Numbered from the stretch's first letter, positions 27,921-39,814 are shown. The stretch: DNA of 64,000 nucleotides from Rebecca billardiae RCC1528 (GCA_965240325.2 OZ251233.1:62001-126000), one strand, 5' to 3'. The notes: generated from the sequence alone by a model not told the origin. Translations and numbers: made by a program.

Positions 27921-28339
27921 TAGCTGATATCCGCCCCACGCGCGCCACGTGCGCGCCGCGCTCGCGCTCGCAGAGAGTCGCCAATCGCGCCAGGCGCTCG
28001 CTCAAGAGGTGGCTCCGCAAATTTGGGTGCAGTTTGTTCGGCATCTGCGCATAATCGAGCTGCCGGGCTCGCCATTGACATTGTCAGGCATCAACGACGA
28101 ACTTCGAAGAATAAGCGGATGATCCCGACGGTAGCGCAGCAAGCGCCAGCGAAGTTCACTTCTTTGCTTTCATCAGTTCTGCCGTGTGACGAACTAAGTG
28201 GCCCGTTTCCGCGGCGCGGACACTCGACACCTGCGTCCTGCTGAGCAGCTCTGAAGTCTGAGCCGCACGCCGCGATGAGACTGATTGTGACTTGTAGCAT
28301 GCAAATAATTCCGATGTCGATGATGACGACGTACGACTA
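27921..28339. other. Spacer, no gene seen
   Basis: Spacer between the DUF3494 gene and the 528-bp MITE. Short ORFs on both strands, none protein-like. Confidence 0.4.
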
Positions 28340-28867
28340 CAGGCAATCGCGGGCAATATGAAGTCAGAGATCTCACGGCTAGTCTCGATTTCTTAGCCGT
28401 TCGGTAGCCCGAGCGCCTACGGAGTCTCAGTTTCTTAGCTCGGTCCGCCCGCAGCGCAGGCGCGGGGGGCGCAGGGGGGCAGAGCCCCCCGCTGAGTCTT
28501 TAGGCCCGGCGGCCGGCGAGGCCGAAGAAAATGTTGGGCCATTTTGGAGCAAATCTGGCATGATGTTGCATGGATGCTGCGGTGCAGTGGCCAGGAGTCG
28601 GTCCGATCAGGAGAAGTCGGGACTTGGCCTGTACTCGTAGTCGGGCTGCGCGCCGCGTCCCACGGCCCCACGGGCACTGCGCCTCGGCGGACCACTCGTC
28701 TGAACTGTCAGCCGCGACGACGTAGTCCCGGTTTCTTAGTGTGACTATGCGTATAGCGAACCAGCCAATCGCTAGTCTCAGTTTCTAGGCCAGATCCGCA
28801 GATAGCAAGCCCCAGTTTCTTATTAACGCGTGACAGCTCCTTATGAGTTATTGCCCGCGATTGCCTG
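28340..28867. mobile_element. 528-bp MITE, internal-deletion derivative
   Basis: The terminal repeats are CAGGCAATCGCGGGCAATA (28340-28358) and its exact inverse (28849-28867), with TA on both outer flanks. Subterminal regions hold five copies of an AAGAAACTGAGACT-like motif (here as AGTCTCAGTTTCTT). Both halves match the two ends of the 2.56-kb element at 42137-44694, in reverse orientation. They are joined at CCAGGAGT (near 28605-28612), an 8-mer present at both deletion borders of the parent. Confidence 0.9.
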
Positions 28868-29204
28868 TAGTTACGACGGTCACGGTACGACGTCGACGTG
28901 CGGACGTGCCATGCCGTATCGTGAGAGCTTACCGCCGTCTGTAACGAACAGCCCTAGCAAGACAAGTTCGTTAGACGACAGACAATGCTAGTACACACGA
29001 GCCATTCCATATATGATCGTCCGCCGCATGCGGCGCTCAGCAGCTCACTAAGTGTAAAGTAAGCAGCTATATCGTTTCAGCCGCGTCTTTTCTTGCTGAC
29101 GACGACGATGATTTCCTTCGCGGGGGGGATTTCCGGCGCAGGCTGTTTTTTTTTTGAAACGCCTTTGCCCGCGCTCGGGAGCGGCCGCCCGACAAGGACC
29201 GACC
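28868..29204. other. Spacer upstream of the TPM/RING gene
   Basis: AT-richer, no gene seen. A TTTTTTTTT run lies about 50 bases before the start codon of the next gene. This stretch must include its promoter and 5' UTR. Confidence 0.45.
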
Positions 29205-31220
29205 ATGACGTGGCGACCGCGGCCGCCGGCGCGGCGGCGCGGCGCGGCGCTGCTCGCGCTCGGCGCGGCGCTGGCATGCGCGGCGCGCGGCGCGTCGGCC
29301 ATCCCCTTCTTCCGCGCCGGCGCGCCGCCCGCCGAGCCCGAGCCCAGCGTCGAGCTCGCGCGCGCGCCCGCGCCCGCGCCGGGCGGCGTCGCCGCGCCGT
29401 CGGCGTCGCGGCCGGCGACCATCGGCAAGCGCCAGCTGCCCGACCCGACGGACCCGGCGAACGGCGCGGCGTGCCGCGTGGCGAAGCCCGCGGCGGTCTG
29501 CGACCCGGACGGCGTGCTCGGCCCGCTCGGCGTCGCGCGCGTCGCCGCCGTCCTCTCGGACCTGCGCGCGCGCATCCGCACGCCGTGCGGCCCCGCCTTC
29601 TCCGCGCCCGCCGAGGTGGCGGTGGCGGTGGTGCGCTCGGCGGGCGGCGCGGCGTACTTTGACGAGTCCGCGGCGCTCGAGGGCGCCACCTCCGTCCTCG
29701 ACGCGTGGGGCGTCGGCGCGCGCGGCTGCGACAACGGCATCGCGCTCGTGCTGGCCGTCTCGGAGCGCAAGGTGGCGCTCAAGACGGGCGCGGGCGCGCG
29801 CGCGCTCGTGCCCGACTCGGTGGGCGCGCGCGCGGTGGGGCGGATGCGCCCGGCGCTGCGCGACGGGGCGTACGCGGAGGCGCTGCTGCTCGCGCTCGCC
29901 GACGTGGGCGACGCGCTGCACGCCGGCGCCGCCCTCTCCGGCCCTGTGCTCTGGCGCTGGGCGGCAACGCCGCTGCTCAGCGCCGCGCCGTGGCTGCGCC
30001 GCCGCGACGTGCGCGTGGGCGCGGGCGCGCTGGCGGGCGCGTGGCTGATGGCGGACGGCTCGCGCCGCGCGCGCTTCGACCTGACGGCGCGGCGCCTCGA
30101 GGCCGCCCTCGTCCGCGATCGCCCGCACGACGCCCTCCCCCACCGACACCGTCGCGGCGGCGGCAGCGGCGGCGTGTGTGATGTGTGCCTCCGCGCGCCG
30201 CCCGCCCTGGAGCCCGCCGAGGTGGCGCGCGCGGTGCCGGGGTGCGCGCGCGGGCACACGGTGTGCCACGCGTGCCGCTGGCGCTGGGCGCCCGCCGGCG
30301 CGGCCGGCGGCGCCGCCGAGGCCGACGCCGCGCGCTGGGGCTGGCGCGTGGGCGGCGCGCCCTGCCCCGTGTGCATGCTGGCGGGCGGGCGGCAGGCGGA
30401 GCGCGAGGCGGGGCTGCTGCCCGCGCCCCCGAGCACGCCCGCCGACGGCGAGGAGGAGGCGGCGGCGGCGGAGGAGGGGCACAACGGGGACGACGAGGGC
30501 GACGGCGCGGACGGGCGCGGCGGCGGCGGCGGCGGCGGCGGCGGCCTCGGCCGGCTGCTCGGCGCGCCGCCCGGCTCAGGCGCCGACCCCGCGCGCCCTC
30601 CGCGCGGCGCGCTGCCGCTGCTGCGCTGGGCGCAGGGCGCCAAGCTGCAGCAGCGCGGCGCGGGCGCGCGGCGCGGCGCGCCCAAGGCGGCGCTCTCTCG
30701 CGCGCGCATGGCCGCCCTGCGCCGCGCGCCGCCAGCTGCCCGCTCGCGCTCGGAGCTGCAGGACGCGGCGCGGCGCGCGGACGGGCCGGCGGTGTCAGAG
30801 GCGCTCTGGCTGCTGCGCATGCGCGCGCTCGGCGCCAGGCCGGCCGCGCCGCGCTGGACGCGCGACGCGTCGGCGGCGCTGCGCTCCAAGGGCTGGCTCT
30901 CCGAGCGGACGCGCGCGCTGCTCCGCGCCGAGCCCGACGCGCTGCGCGCGCCGCCCACCCCGCCGCTCGGCCCCGAGTCCGGCCCGTGGTCGCCCGCGCA
31001 GACGCGCGTCGCACGCTCCGCCCTCTCCACGTGGGCGGACGTGCGGCGCCACGCGGACGAGGCGCGCCGCGCCGCCTCTGACGGCTACGAGGCGGACGGC
31101 TGGGCCAACGTGCCCGCCGCGGCGCGCTTCGGCGGCGGGGGCGCCTCGTTTGGCGGCGGCGAGGGCGGGAGCGGCGGCTCGCGCGGCGGCGGGGGCGGGG
31201 GCGTCGCGGGCAGCTGGTGA
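29205..31220 (+). CDS. TPM-domain protein with inserted RING-type zinc finger
   Basis: 671 residues from ATG 29205. A signal peptide lies at about 1-33 ('RRGAALLALGAALACAARGA'). Residues about 100-240 form a TPM domain, with 'CDPDGVLGPLGVARVAAVLS', then 'WGVGARGCDNGIALVLAVSE', 'RKVALKTGAGARALVPDSVG' and 'ALRDGAYAEALLLALADVGD'. This fold occurs in YgcG-type proteins and in the thylakoid PSII-repair factor TLP18.3. A hydrophobic stretch follows. Residues about 325-391 then read CDVC, C-x3-H-x2-C-x2-C and CPVC, a RING arrangement. The extreme C-terminus is Gly-rich ('FGGGGASFGGGEGG', ending 'GSW'), like the classic YgcG tail. TPM domains face a lumen or periplasm while RING domains are usually cytosolic, so a membrane-spanning ubiquitin-ligase-like protein is a reasonable inference. 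No intron is needed. Confidence 0.85.
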   Translation: MTWRPRPPARRRGAALLALGAALACAARGASAIPFFRAGAPPAEPEPSVELARAPAPAPGGVAAPSASRPATIGKRQLPDPTDPANGAACRVAKPAAVCDPDGVLGPLGVARVAAVLSDLRARIRTPCGPAFSAPAEVAVAVVRSAGGAAYFDESAALEGATSVLDAWGVGARGCDNGIALVLAVSERKVALKTGAGARALVPDSVGARAVGRMRPALRDGAYAEALLLALADVGDALHAGAALSGPVLWRWAATPLLSAAPWLRRRDVRVGAGALAGAWLMADGSRRARFDLTARRLEAALVRDRPHDALPHRHRRGGGSGGVCDVCLRAPPALEPAEVARAVPGCARGHTVCHACRWRWAPAGAAGGAAEADAARWGWRVGGAPCPVCMLAGGRQAEREAGLLPAPPSTPADGEEEAAAAEEGHNGDDEGDGADGRGGGGGGGGGLGRLLGAPPGSGADPARPPRGALPLLRWAQGAKLQQRGAGARRGAPKAALSRARMAALRRAPPAARSRSELQDAARRADGPAVSEALWLLRMRALGARPAAPRWTRDASAALRSKGWLSERTRALLRAEPDALRAPPTPPLGPESGPWSPAQTRVARSALSTWADVRRHADEARRAASDGYEADGWANVPAAARFGGGGASFGGGEGGSGGSRGGGGGGVAGSW

Positions 31221-31612
31221 CAGGTGAGGCTGACTCAGAGGCTGAGCGAGCGCCCGGCTGCGCCCGCACCGCCCGGGGCCACCCGCCTGCCATCCGCCAC
31301 TCCGCCTGCGCCGTGCGGGCAGCCGGCGCCGCGGCGCGCGCGCCCCGCCACAAGAGAGTCCGAGAGAGACTGAGAGAGTACGAGGCTGAGGAGCAGCGGA
31401 AGGGCCGCCCTGTGCCCGGGGTCCGGGGAGTGAGCGCGTCATCGTCGCTGCTTATGATACGCACAACACGCTTTTACCTGCTGTGAGTGATGCTCCGGAC
31501 CCCCCCCGACTCTCCTACCGTATTGGCTGCTTACTGTTTCGTCAAGGACTCGTCTCAGCTTTGAGTACAGATGGTAGCAGTGTGCGCGTTAAAACATAGC
31601 AAACTGTAGACT
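31221..31612. other. Intergenic spacer before the inverted duplication
   Basis: GC falls along this stretch and it holds GAGAGA runs; no gene is seen. It ends abruptly at the edge of the 2.2-kb inverted copy. Confidence 0.5.
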
Positions 31613-33829
31613 AATTCTATGATTTAAAGACACAGGCACGAGGGCGCAGCTCTCCTGATTCGTCTGTCGAAGTACTGAATGGAGTTAATGGAGGATGTCG
31701 GAGCGCGTTGGCCGCGGGTGAGGGAGTCGTCGTAACCGATGCTGATCACACGGTCACTGAGGTAGTAGGCGCCCGGGGATGCCGCTGTTTTGCAGTCGTC
31801 GTCGGCCTTGGTCATCATGTAGTTGCCCGTGTCGTCGTCGTCCGAGGCTGTTCAAGTTGATGCCGTAGTGCAGGTAGTGGATGTGGTCGCCCGGGCCGGT
31901 GTGCGCGGCCTAGTGGCCTTGCCGAGTTGAGGGAGTAGTCGCCCTTGCCGTTGAGGAAGTCGTCGTCCTTGCCGTTGAGGAAGTCGTCGCCCTGGCCGCA
32001 GAGGAAGTCGTCGCCCTTGCCGTTGAGGAAGTCGTCGTCCTGGCCGCTGAGGGTGCCTGCGCTGCCCAACCGGGCGCGTCTGGCGCGCCAGCGCCGCGCG
32101 CGGCTCTACGCCAGCGACTGCGGCGCGGCGGCAGCCAGGTCACGGGGGGGGTCGCCGAGGGACGCGGTGCGAGCCTGCTTGGCCGGCTTGGCGTCGCTCC
32201 CGCCAGCGGAGGAGGGCCCATCCTCCTCCGCCGGCGTGGACGGCTCGGTCGCCGCGCGCTTGCCGGCTGCCGCGGCGCCGGGGGGGCAGGACCAGGCGGT
32301 AGTTGGACTCCCCGGGCGCCGGCCTGGCCTGTTGCACCTCGGGCCCGTCCGACGGCGCGGCCGCGGTTGGTGGCTGGGGTGGCGGGATGGCATCGTCCGA
32401 ACCCTCCCCCTCGGGCTCCTCCGCCTCCGGGCCGGCGGGGTCCGCCGCCTGTTGGTCGGCCGGCTGAGGAGCAGGGCGGCGCGCAGCGGCGGGCGGCGCG
32501 GGCGGCACAGGCGGCGCGGGCGGCACGCCCCACAGGTTGTGTGGGACGCGGGCGGCGCCGGCGATGCGGCGGCTCGGCTTGAGCGGCGCGAAGAAGATGG
32601 GGTGCTCGGGGTCGATGGGCATGAAACGCAGGCGGAGGAAGATCAGGTTCACACCGCCGGAGTAGATGTTGGTCTCGACGTGCTCACCGTTGGTCACGTA
32701 CTTGTTGATGTCGGGCACGATCTGCTCGTAGAGGGCCCTGTGAAACTGCACGAGCGTCATCGTGGGGCTAACCGGGAGCGTGAGGGACACGTCCTTCGCC
32801 TGGGTTGCGAGGTCGGCCGCCGACAGCGCGAGCATCTCCTGCGTGAGCTCCGTGGTGCACGCCGTGAGAATGTTCGGCATGCACAGGCTGGTGGCCAGGC
32901 GGCGGCAGATGGTCATGTTCTCGAGCACCGAGCCGGTGAAGGAGAAAACGTGCTTATTGCCTTTGGGGTCCTGGGTGAGTCCTGAGAGCAGTCGCCCGCC
33001 TTGCGAGTTGGGCGCCACGTCGCTCAGGCAGCGCGCGCTCAGCTTGATCATCGTCGTGCACATCTGCTGGCCCGCATCCCGCCTGGCGGTGGGGGTGCTC
33101 GGCCGTTCCACCTGCAGCCCGCGCTCGAAGTTGTTGGAAGAGGGGAAGAAGCTCAAGGCGCTCCTGCTGTTGAGACGGTCGCGGAAAAAGCCGTGCTGGT
33201 AAGGGGGCATGGTGGCCGGTGTGGCGGGCGCGGGGCTGCGGAGGGCCGGGGGGCGGGTGCGGAAGCACTGCGGTGCGAGCGAGGTCGGTGCTGGTGCCAA
33301 AGGCATTTCGGCGCGCGGGGTTGAAATCAAATTTCAAAACCCAGGTCCGGAGTGGCCCCGCCGGTCCCCCGGACCACGGCGGCCCGTCGTGCGTTTCGGG
33401 GGGAGAGGGGTTTGTCGCGAAACGGGCAGGATGGGGAAAAGGGGGGGGGGGGGGGGGCTCGCGGCCGCCGCGGGGAGGCCGGGACGGGCGCGGTCTCCAC
33501 CTGAGGGCCGGGCGCTGCTCAGGAAGGAGGGCGGCCCACACTCCGCGTGTCGCTCCCCAGTGCCTCCGCACAGGCACACCGCAGGTGTTCGCCGTCGTGT
33601 CGGGATGAGCATGCGCTTGGCGTCCGCACCCGGGGCCAGTCCTTTCATGGTCAGCAAGCAGGCGGGGGGGGGGCGTGCGTGTGCAAGCGCGGGTGGATAT
33701 GTCGTGTCTGCGATATGCGGAGTGTTGGATGCGGGTTGCGCCGGTGCCCCAGGGCACCGGTGAGTGTGTAGCTGTTTCGGGCACGCCTCGCGAACGCGAG
33801 GCGCTGGAAGACATGGCCACTCGTCGTAG
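31613..33829 (-). repeat. Inverted copy of bases 23903-26127
   Basis: This 2217-bp block is the reverse complement of 23903-26127 (2225 bp). The 8-bp length difference is fully explained by two homopolymers: 26 versus 17 C (24275 / 33441), and 6 versus 7 C (25455 / 32280). Very few substitutions are seen. It contains the whole unknown gene and the acidic repeat frame but neither 42-base terminal repeat. It is a recent duplication, and the two copies enclose about 5.5 kb. Confidence 0.95.
32140..33210 (-). pseudogene. Inverted copy of the element gene, C-terminal frameshift
   Basis: Read from ATG 33210 (same GCCACCATG context), this matches the gene at 24531 until the 7-C run at 32280-32286. 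One extra C there replaces the acidic C-terminus by an out-of-frame Arg/Gly-rich tail ending at 32140, giving 356 residues instead of 367. One substitution, Leu to Pro, lies shortly before. The folded N-terminal region is intact, so the protein could still be partly functional. Alternatively, the homopolymer count may be a sequencing error. Confidence 0.75.
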
Positions 33830-34006
33830 CAGCTTGACGACAGCACAAGAGTTGATGAATAATCAGAGGCGCGCTGCGTGTTAGACAGTCATTCATCATA
33901 GGCGCTCGGGATCTCGCGCCATCATCTCGCGACGGCCATCTCGCGACTCTCGGGCAAGGATCGAACGCTCATCATCTCCCGCGCCCCGCCAATTCCGAGC
34001 AGCTTC

Positions 34007-37000
34007 ATGGTCGCCGCCTCGCCGAGCGCCAAGCCGCGCAAGGCGGGCGCGTCGGTCCAGTTCAGCGGCGTGGGCGACGACGCCGCGCCCATCGCGCCGC
34101 CGAGCGAGACCGTCGACGTCCTCGTCGTCGGCGCCGGGCCGTCCGGCCTCACGGCGGCGATCGCGCTCGCGGAGCGCGGCGTGCGCGTGCGCATCGTCGA
34201 CAGCCGGCTCGACGTGGAGAAGAAGACGAAGGCGACGATGGTGCACGCGCGCACGCTCGAGCTTCTCCCTGCGCCCGTCGTCGACGCCGTCCGCCGCGTC
34301 TCCACGCTCATCACCCACTTCCGCGTCTTTGAGCACGACGGCGCTCTGCGGCGCGTGGCCGACTTCGACTTCTCGCCCAACGGCGGCGGAGGGGGCGGCG
34401 GGGAGGAGGCGCCGGCGGGCGCGCAGGGGCGCGAGACGTACGGGATCCGCTCGCTCATGCAGTGGCAGATGGAGGCCATCCTGCTCGACCACCTGCACAC
34501 GCTGCCCGACGCGAGCGCGCAGCCGCACGCGCCGCAGCGCGGGGAGCCGACGGCGCCCGCGCCCGGCGGCGGCGCGCGCGGCGGCGGCGGCGGCGGCGGC
34601 GGGCTGTCGGGCTGGCTGGGCCGGCGCTCGGCCAGCCCCGACGGTGGTGGCGCGCGGCGCACGATGCGCGTGCACCGCGGCCTCACGCTCACGCAGCTCG
34701 CAGAGGCGCGCGCGCATGCGGACGCCACCCTGCAGCGCGTGGACGGCGGCGCGCCCACCGTGCTGCGCGCGAGCTTCGTGCTCGGCGCGGACGGCGCGCA
34801 CTCGACGGTGCGCCGACTGCTCGGGCTGCCGCTGCCAGGTGCGCGCGGTGCGGCACGCCCCGCCCGCGCCGCGCGCCGCCCCCGGCCGCGCGCCGCCCAG
34901 GCAGCCACTGCGCGCGCGCGAGCACACACGGCTGCGCCGCGTGCGCTCTGCCGCTCTGCGCGCCGATGACCGCCCGAGCGGTGCGCGCGCGCGCCAACCG
35001 CCGCCCGCACGGCCGGCCGCGCGCGGCGCCAGGCTCGACGCACGCGGACAACTACATCGCGCTGCACGCCTCGTTCGAGGGCATGAGTCCGGAGCTCAGT
35101 CCGGACGGGCGCAGCGCGCTCCTCACCTTCTCCAGAGGGCCGGGGCTGCAGGTGGGCGGGCGCGCACGCACGCCCCTGCGCACGCACGCCCCTGCGCACG
35201 CACGCCCCTGCGCCCGCTCCACGCCGGCAGCGCACACCGCCCCGCGCCCCGCCCGTCCCGTCCCACCCCGCGCGCACACCCCGCGTCCGGCCGTGCGTGC
35301 GCGTGCGCGTGCGCGTGCGCGTGCGCGCCCACGCCCGCAGTCGGGCTTCACGATCGCCACGCCGATGCCGGACGCGCTGCCCGGCTCGCTGCTGCTCGTG
35401 CTCGACCTGGACGAGGCGCAGTCGCGCCCCTTCGAGTCCGGGGCGGCGGACAGGCACGGGCGCAGGCTGCTGCGCGAGGTGGGCGCGGAGGAGGCGGCGG
35501 AGGTGCTGCGCGCGCGCGGCTGGGGCGCTGGGCTCCGGCTGCGGCCGGGCAGCGTGCGCTGGAGCGCGGCGTACAAGGTGCACTCGCGGCTGGTCGAGCA
35601 CTACTCCTCCCGGCGGGGCCGCGCCTTCCTCGTGGGCGACGCGTGCCACCAGCACACGCCCATCGGCGGGCAGGGGATGGTGCGCGCTGCCGCGCTGCCC
35701 AGACACGGGGAGGCGGGCGCGGGGCGGGCGGCGGGGCGCCACCGCCGCTCGGTGTGTGGGGCGGGCAGCGCCGTCCACGCGCCCCAGCGCCCACATGCAC
35801 GGCACGGCGCCCCCCGCCCCCCTCCCTTTCACACACACACGCGCGCGCGCACACACGCGCGCACACACGCGCGCAGAACATGGGCATGCAGGCCGCCACC
35901 AACCTCGCGTGGAAGCTGGCGCTGTGCACCGCTGGGCTGCTGCCGCCGCCCAGGCACGCCGCGCTGCTGCGCAGCTACGAGGAGGAGCGGCGCGGGGTCG
36001 AGCGGATGTGCGAGCCGTGCCCGCGCCTGCGCCCCACGCCCGCGCCGCGCCCCGGCTCTGGCGGTGGCGGTGGCGCTCACCCTTTGGCTGTGCGCGTGCG
36101 TGCACGTGCGCGTGCGTGCGTGCGTGCGTGCGCGTGGGCGTGGCTGCCCCGCACCGCAGGGTGCTCTCGATGGTCAGCAAGGGGCACGGCTCCTCCGCCG
36201 CGCGCTCCGCCACGGTGCGCCGCCGCTGCCGAGCGCGCGCGCGGCCCGCTGCCGCCCGCCCCACCGCCCCGCCGCCGCCCACGGCGCCCCGCCCCGTCCC
36301 GCCCCGCCCCGCCCCGCCCCGCCCCGCCCCGCCCCGCCCCGGCCCGGCCGCTGCGCGTGGGCTCAGGCGTTTGCGCTGCGCTCCACGTCGACGCGGCTGG
36401 CGGCGTCGGCGCGGCTGGCGCACGGCGCGATGGTGCGCATGCTCAACATGACCGCGCACGCGTACCGCGACGGCGCGCTCTCGCTCGAGTCCTTCGCCCC
36501 GCCGCGCGTCGGCGGCCCTGAGTCGCTGGGCGCGCGGCGCGCGCACAACTACCACAGGCTCCTGAGCGGCCGCACGCGCGCGGGCGAGCGGCTGCCCAAT
36601 CTGCGCTGCGTGCCGGTGGCGGTGGGCGGCGGCGCGGCGGCGGGGGGCGCCGCCGCGCCGCACGCCGACGCGCCGCGCGTCGGCCGCGCCCTCGACGCCG
36701 CCACGTGGAGCGGCGCGGCGGAGGGCGCGCGCGCGGCGTCGGCGCTCGCCGCAGCGGCCGAGGCGCCGCAGCCGTCGGCGTACCCGTTCTGGGGGCACGG
36801 CCCGGGCTGGGTGCTCGTCGCGTGCGAGGGCGAGGCTCGGATGAATCGCATGCTCGCGCGCTACTGCGCGCCCGGCGCCTTCGAGCCCGCCACCGCCGAC
36901 GAGCTGCGTGCGCGCGCCGAGCGGCTCGCCGCGCGCTCGCGCGGCCTCGTGAGCGCGGTCGCGCTCGTGCCGGCGGGGCACCCGGACAACGAGCTGCTCG

Positions 37001-37257
37001 GCGTGCTGGGGCAGGCGCTGCTGCTCGTGCGGCCCGACGCGTACGTCGCGCTGCGCGCCGAGCCCGCCGACCCCAACGCCGTGCTCGCGTACGCGCGCGA
37101 CGTGCTCGGGCTCGCCGGCATGCCCGGCCGCACGTCCGCGCCGCCGCTCGCGGGCGCGCGCGAGTTCGACGTGTGGGGCTCGCGCATGTGGGGCACGGGC
37201 GTCGACCTGCACGCCGGCAAGAAGGGCCGCGGCGCGGCGCGGCGCGTGTCCGCGTAG
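34007..37257 (+). CDS. FAD-dependent aromatic-ring monooxygenase (phenol hydroxylase type)
   Basis: Six exons: 34007-34838, 35033-35151, 35341-35679, 35877-36007, 36160-36214, 36367-37257, all GT-AG with 152-197 bp introns; 788 residues. Residues about 36-65 hold the dinucleotide-binding motif 'VVGAGPSGLTAAIALAERGV' and the acidic strand end 'RIVDSR'. A middle segment has 'FVLGADGAHSTVRRLLG' (DG motif). At about residue 410, 'GRAFLVGDACHQHTPIGGQG' is the second FAD motif, and it is completed across an intron by 'NMGMQAATNLAWKLAL'. The C-terminal exon contains the thioredoxin-like region typical of phenol 2-monooxygenases ('YVALRAEPADPNAVLAYARD'). Such enzymes use NADPH and O2 to hydroxylate phenolic rings. 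Substrate is unknown and no targeting signal is clear. Intron 5 is a CCCCG tandem run; introns 2 and 3 carry GCGTGC and CA/GC repeats. Confidence 0.88.
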
Positions 37258-37891
37258 GCGCCGGGCCCGCGGCCGGGGCCACCACACGCGACGCGTCCGG
37301 CCGCCGCCCGTGCGCGCGCGGCTCAGGCCGGGGCCGAGTCGATTCCGGGGGCCGCTCGGCTGCTAATTGCGCGCAATCAAGCTTCACGCTCGCGAACCGT
37401 GCGAGCGCGCGACTGTGATTCTCTTCGCCAGGTTCTACCACCCTACTCCGAATAAGTCCGGAGATTCCACCCGGGCGCCTTCGGGCGAGTTTGCGACTGT
37501 TCGTATGGCCCACCTATGTGGGTATGGCCCTTGGATCTCCGCGCGGCAGCGCAAGCGCGCGAACCAATCACAGCCGAAGCAGGGGAGGCCAGCCTGAAGC
37601 CCACGCCGCGCCGATATATCGTTTCGTCAGATGGCAACGGGTGCGGGTGCGTAGGAGGTGGGCCCAAAACTGCGGAAACCAGCTTCCGGAAAAGCCACCG
37701 AGCTCGACCAACCAGAGTCGCCCTGCCGAGCGACCGGGCCACCACGTGCTCGCACGATTGGGGACGCACGCGAAGTGGGCTGCTGGCCTTGTCGCGCGGC
37801 GGGCGGAGGTCGCCCGCGCGCCAGATCGCAGGAGCCGAAAGGGACACCCCAACGCACGTGCGCCGCCCGCCGCCGACGCCCGCAAGGGCCG
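37258..37891. other. Intergenic region
   Basis: Lies between the monooxygenase stop and the next start. Plus-strand frames run through it, but an ATG with a Met-Ala start follows at 37892, so I treat it as 3' UTR plus promoter. No repeats or RNA genes are recognised. Confidence 0.45.
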
Positions 37892-39645
37892 ATGGCCGCG
37901 GTCGAGGCCGAGCTGGCGCCGCACGAGGCGTGCGCGGGGCTCGACATCTCGCCACCCGCGCCGCCTGCCGCGCTTCCCGCCGCGCACGCCGACGAGGGCG
38001 CGCGCGCGGCGCCGAGCGCGCCGCCCGCGCGCGCCGACGACGCCGGCGCGCCGCGCGAGCCGCTGCCGCCGACGCCGGCGCCGACCGCCTCGGCGCCGGC
38101 GGGCGCGACCGACGGCGCGACCGACACCGCGCCCAAGCGCGCGCGGCCGCCCGCCGGCGCGCGCTACCGCTACCGCACGCCCGTCACGCCCGCGCTCTCC
38201 GAGCCGCGGCAGAAGCGCTCCGCCGCGTCGCGCGGGCCGAGCGCGCGCGAGCTGCTCGCGGGGCGGCGGCGCGTGGGGGACGAGGTGCTGCCCGGCGAGG
38301 TGGCCGACGACGACGACGCCACGCCGCGCGCGCGCGCGCCGCCGCGCCCGCGCAAGCGCGCGCGCACCGCCGACAGCGCCGAGAGCGATGAGCCCGCACC
38401 GGCGGCGCTGGCGCCGATCGCCGCCGCCGCCGCCGCCGCCGCCGGCGCAAGTGGCGCGGACGGTGCGGCGTGGACGCCGCCGCCGGCGTCGGCGGCGATG
38501 CCATCGATGGCGACGCCCGGCGCGCCCGCGCTCGAGTACGTCCCCGCCGGCGCGGGGCTGCCCTCGCCGCGGCTCGGCGGCGCGGCGCCGCGCGGCTCGC
38601 AGCCGGCGAGCGCGGGCGGCGGCAGCGGCGGCAGCGGCGGCAGCGGCGAGAGCTCGACGGAGATGGACGGCGAGATGAGCGACGCGACGGCGTCGGCGTG
38701 GCTGCCCTCCGACCCCAGCTGGGCGCACACCGCGCCGGACTCGGAGCCCCTCGCCCTCGACACCGCGCGCTGCATCCGCGCCGCCACCGCCATCGCCCAC
38801 CCCGAGTCTGTGATCGGTCTAAGCTACAACCTCAGCGCGGAGGAGGCGGAGGGCGGGGAGGGCGCGGGCGGCGCGGAGGGCGAGGAGGGCGCGGGCTCGC
38901 GCCGGACGGCGTCCACGCGCGCCGCCGACGAGCTCGAGCTCGACCAAGAGCTCGCCCTCGTCTCGGCCGCGCCGGCCGAGCCGGCGCGCGCGGCGGCGGC
39001 CGCGGCGCACGGCACGGCCGGCGCGGCGCCGCCGCGCCCGCCTCCGCCCGCACTGCCGCCGCCGACGGGCTGCGCGGCCGGCCAGGCGCACCACTCGGAC
39101 GGCTCGCAGCGCACCGCCGGCGGCGGCGCGCCCGCCGCCGACGGCGCCGCCGCCGCCGCCGCGCGCGGCGGCAGCCCCTCCGCCGAGTCGCCGACGCCGC
39201 CGCACTCGCCCGACCGCACGGCGGGCGCGGAGCGAGCGCGCGCGCCCACGCCGCCGCCTCCCGGCTCGGCGGCGGCCAGTCCGGTCGCGTCGGGGCACGG
39301 CGGCTCGCCGCACACGGCGGCGCCGCCGCTCGCGACGCCCGCGGCGCTCAGCCTGCCGCAGCCCAGCCTGCCGTCGCGCGCCGTCTCCTTCGACCCGCCG
39401 GCCGACGGCGCGGCGGCGGCGCCCGCGGCCGGCGGCGCGCCCGCGCCGCCGCCGTGGGGCCGGGCCGCGTCCGCGTCGGGCGTCGGCGCTGCGGCGGCGT
39501 CCGCGGAGGCGGCGCAGGCCGCCGCCGCCGCCGAGGCCGCGGCGGCCGCGGCGGCAGAGTGGAACCGGCTGGTGCTGCGCGCGCCGCCCGCCGCAGCCGC
39601 GGACGGCGCGCCCGCGCACGACGCGCCCACGCCCACGCCAACGCC

Positions 39646-39676
<31 letters not shown>

Positions 39677-39778
39677 GCCTCGGCGCCCGCCGCGGGCGCG
39701 GCGGGCGCGGCGGGCGCCGTGTCGCGCTCGCACTCGAGCTCGCGCGCGGCGCTCGGCGGCGCGGCGCCGGCGGCCGAC

Positions 39779-39814
<36 letters not shown>

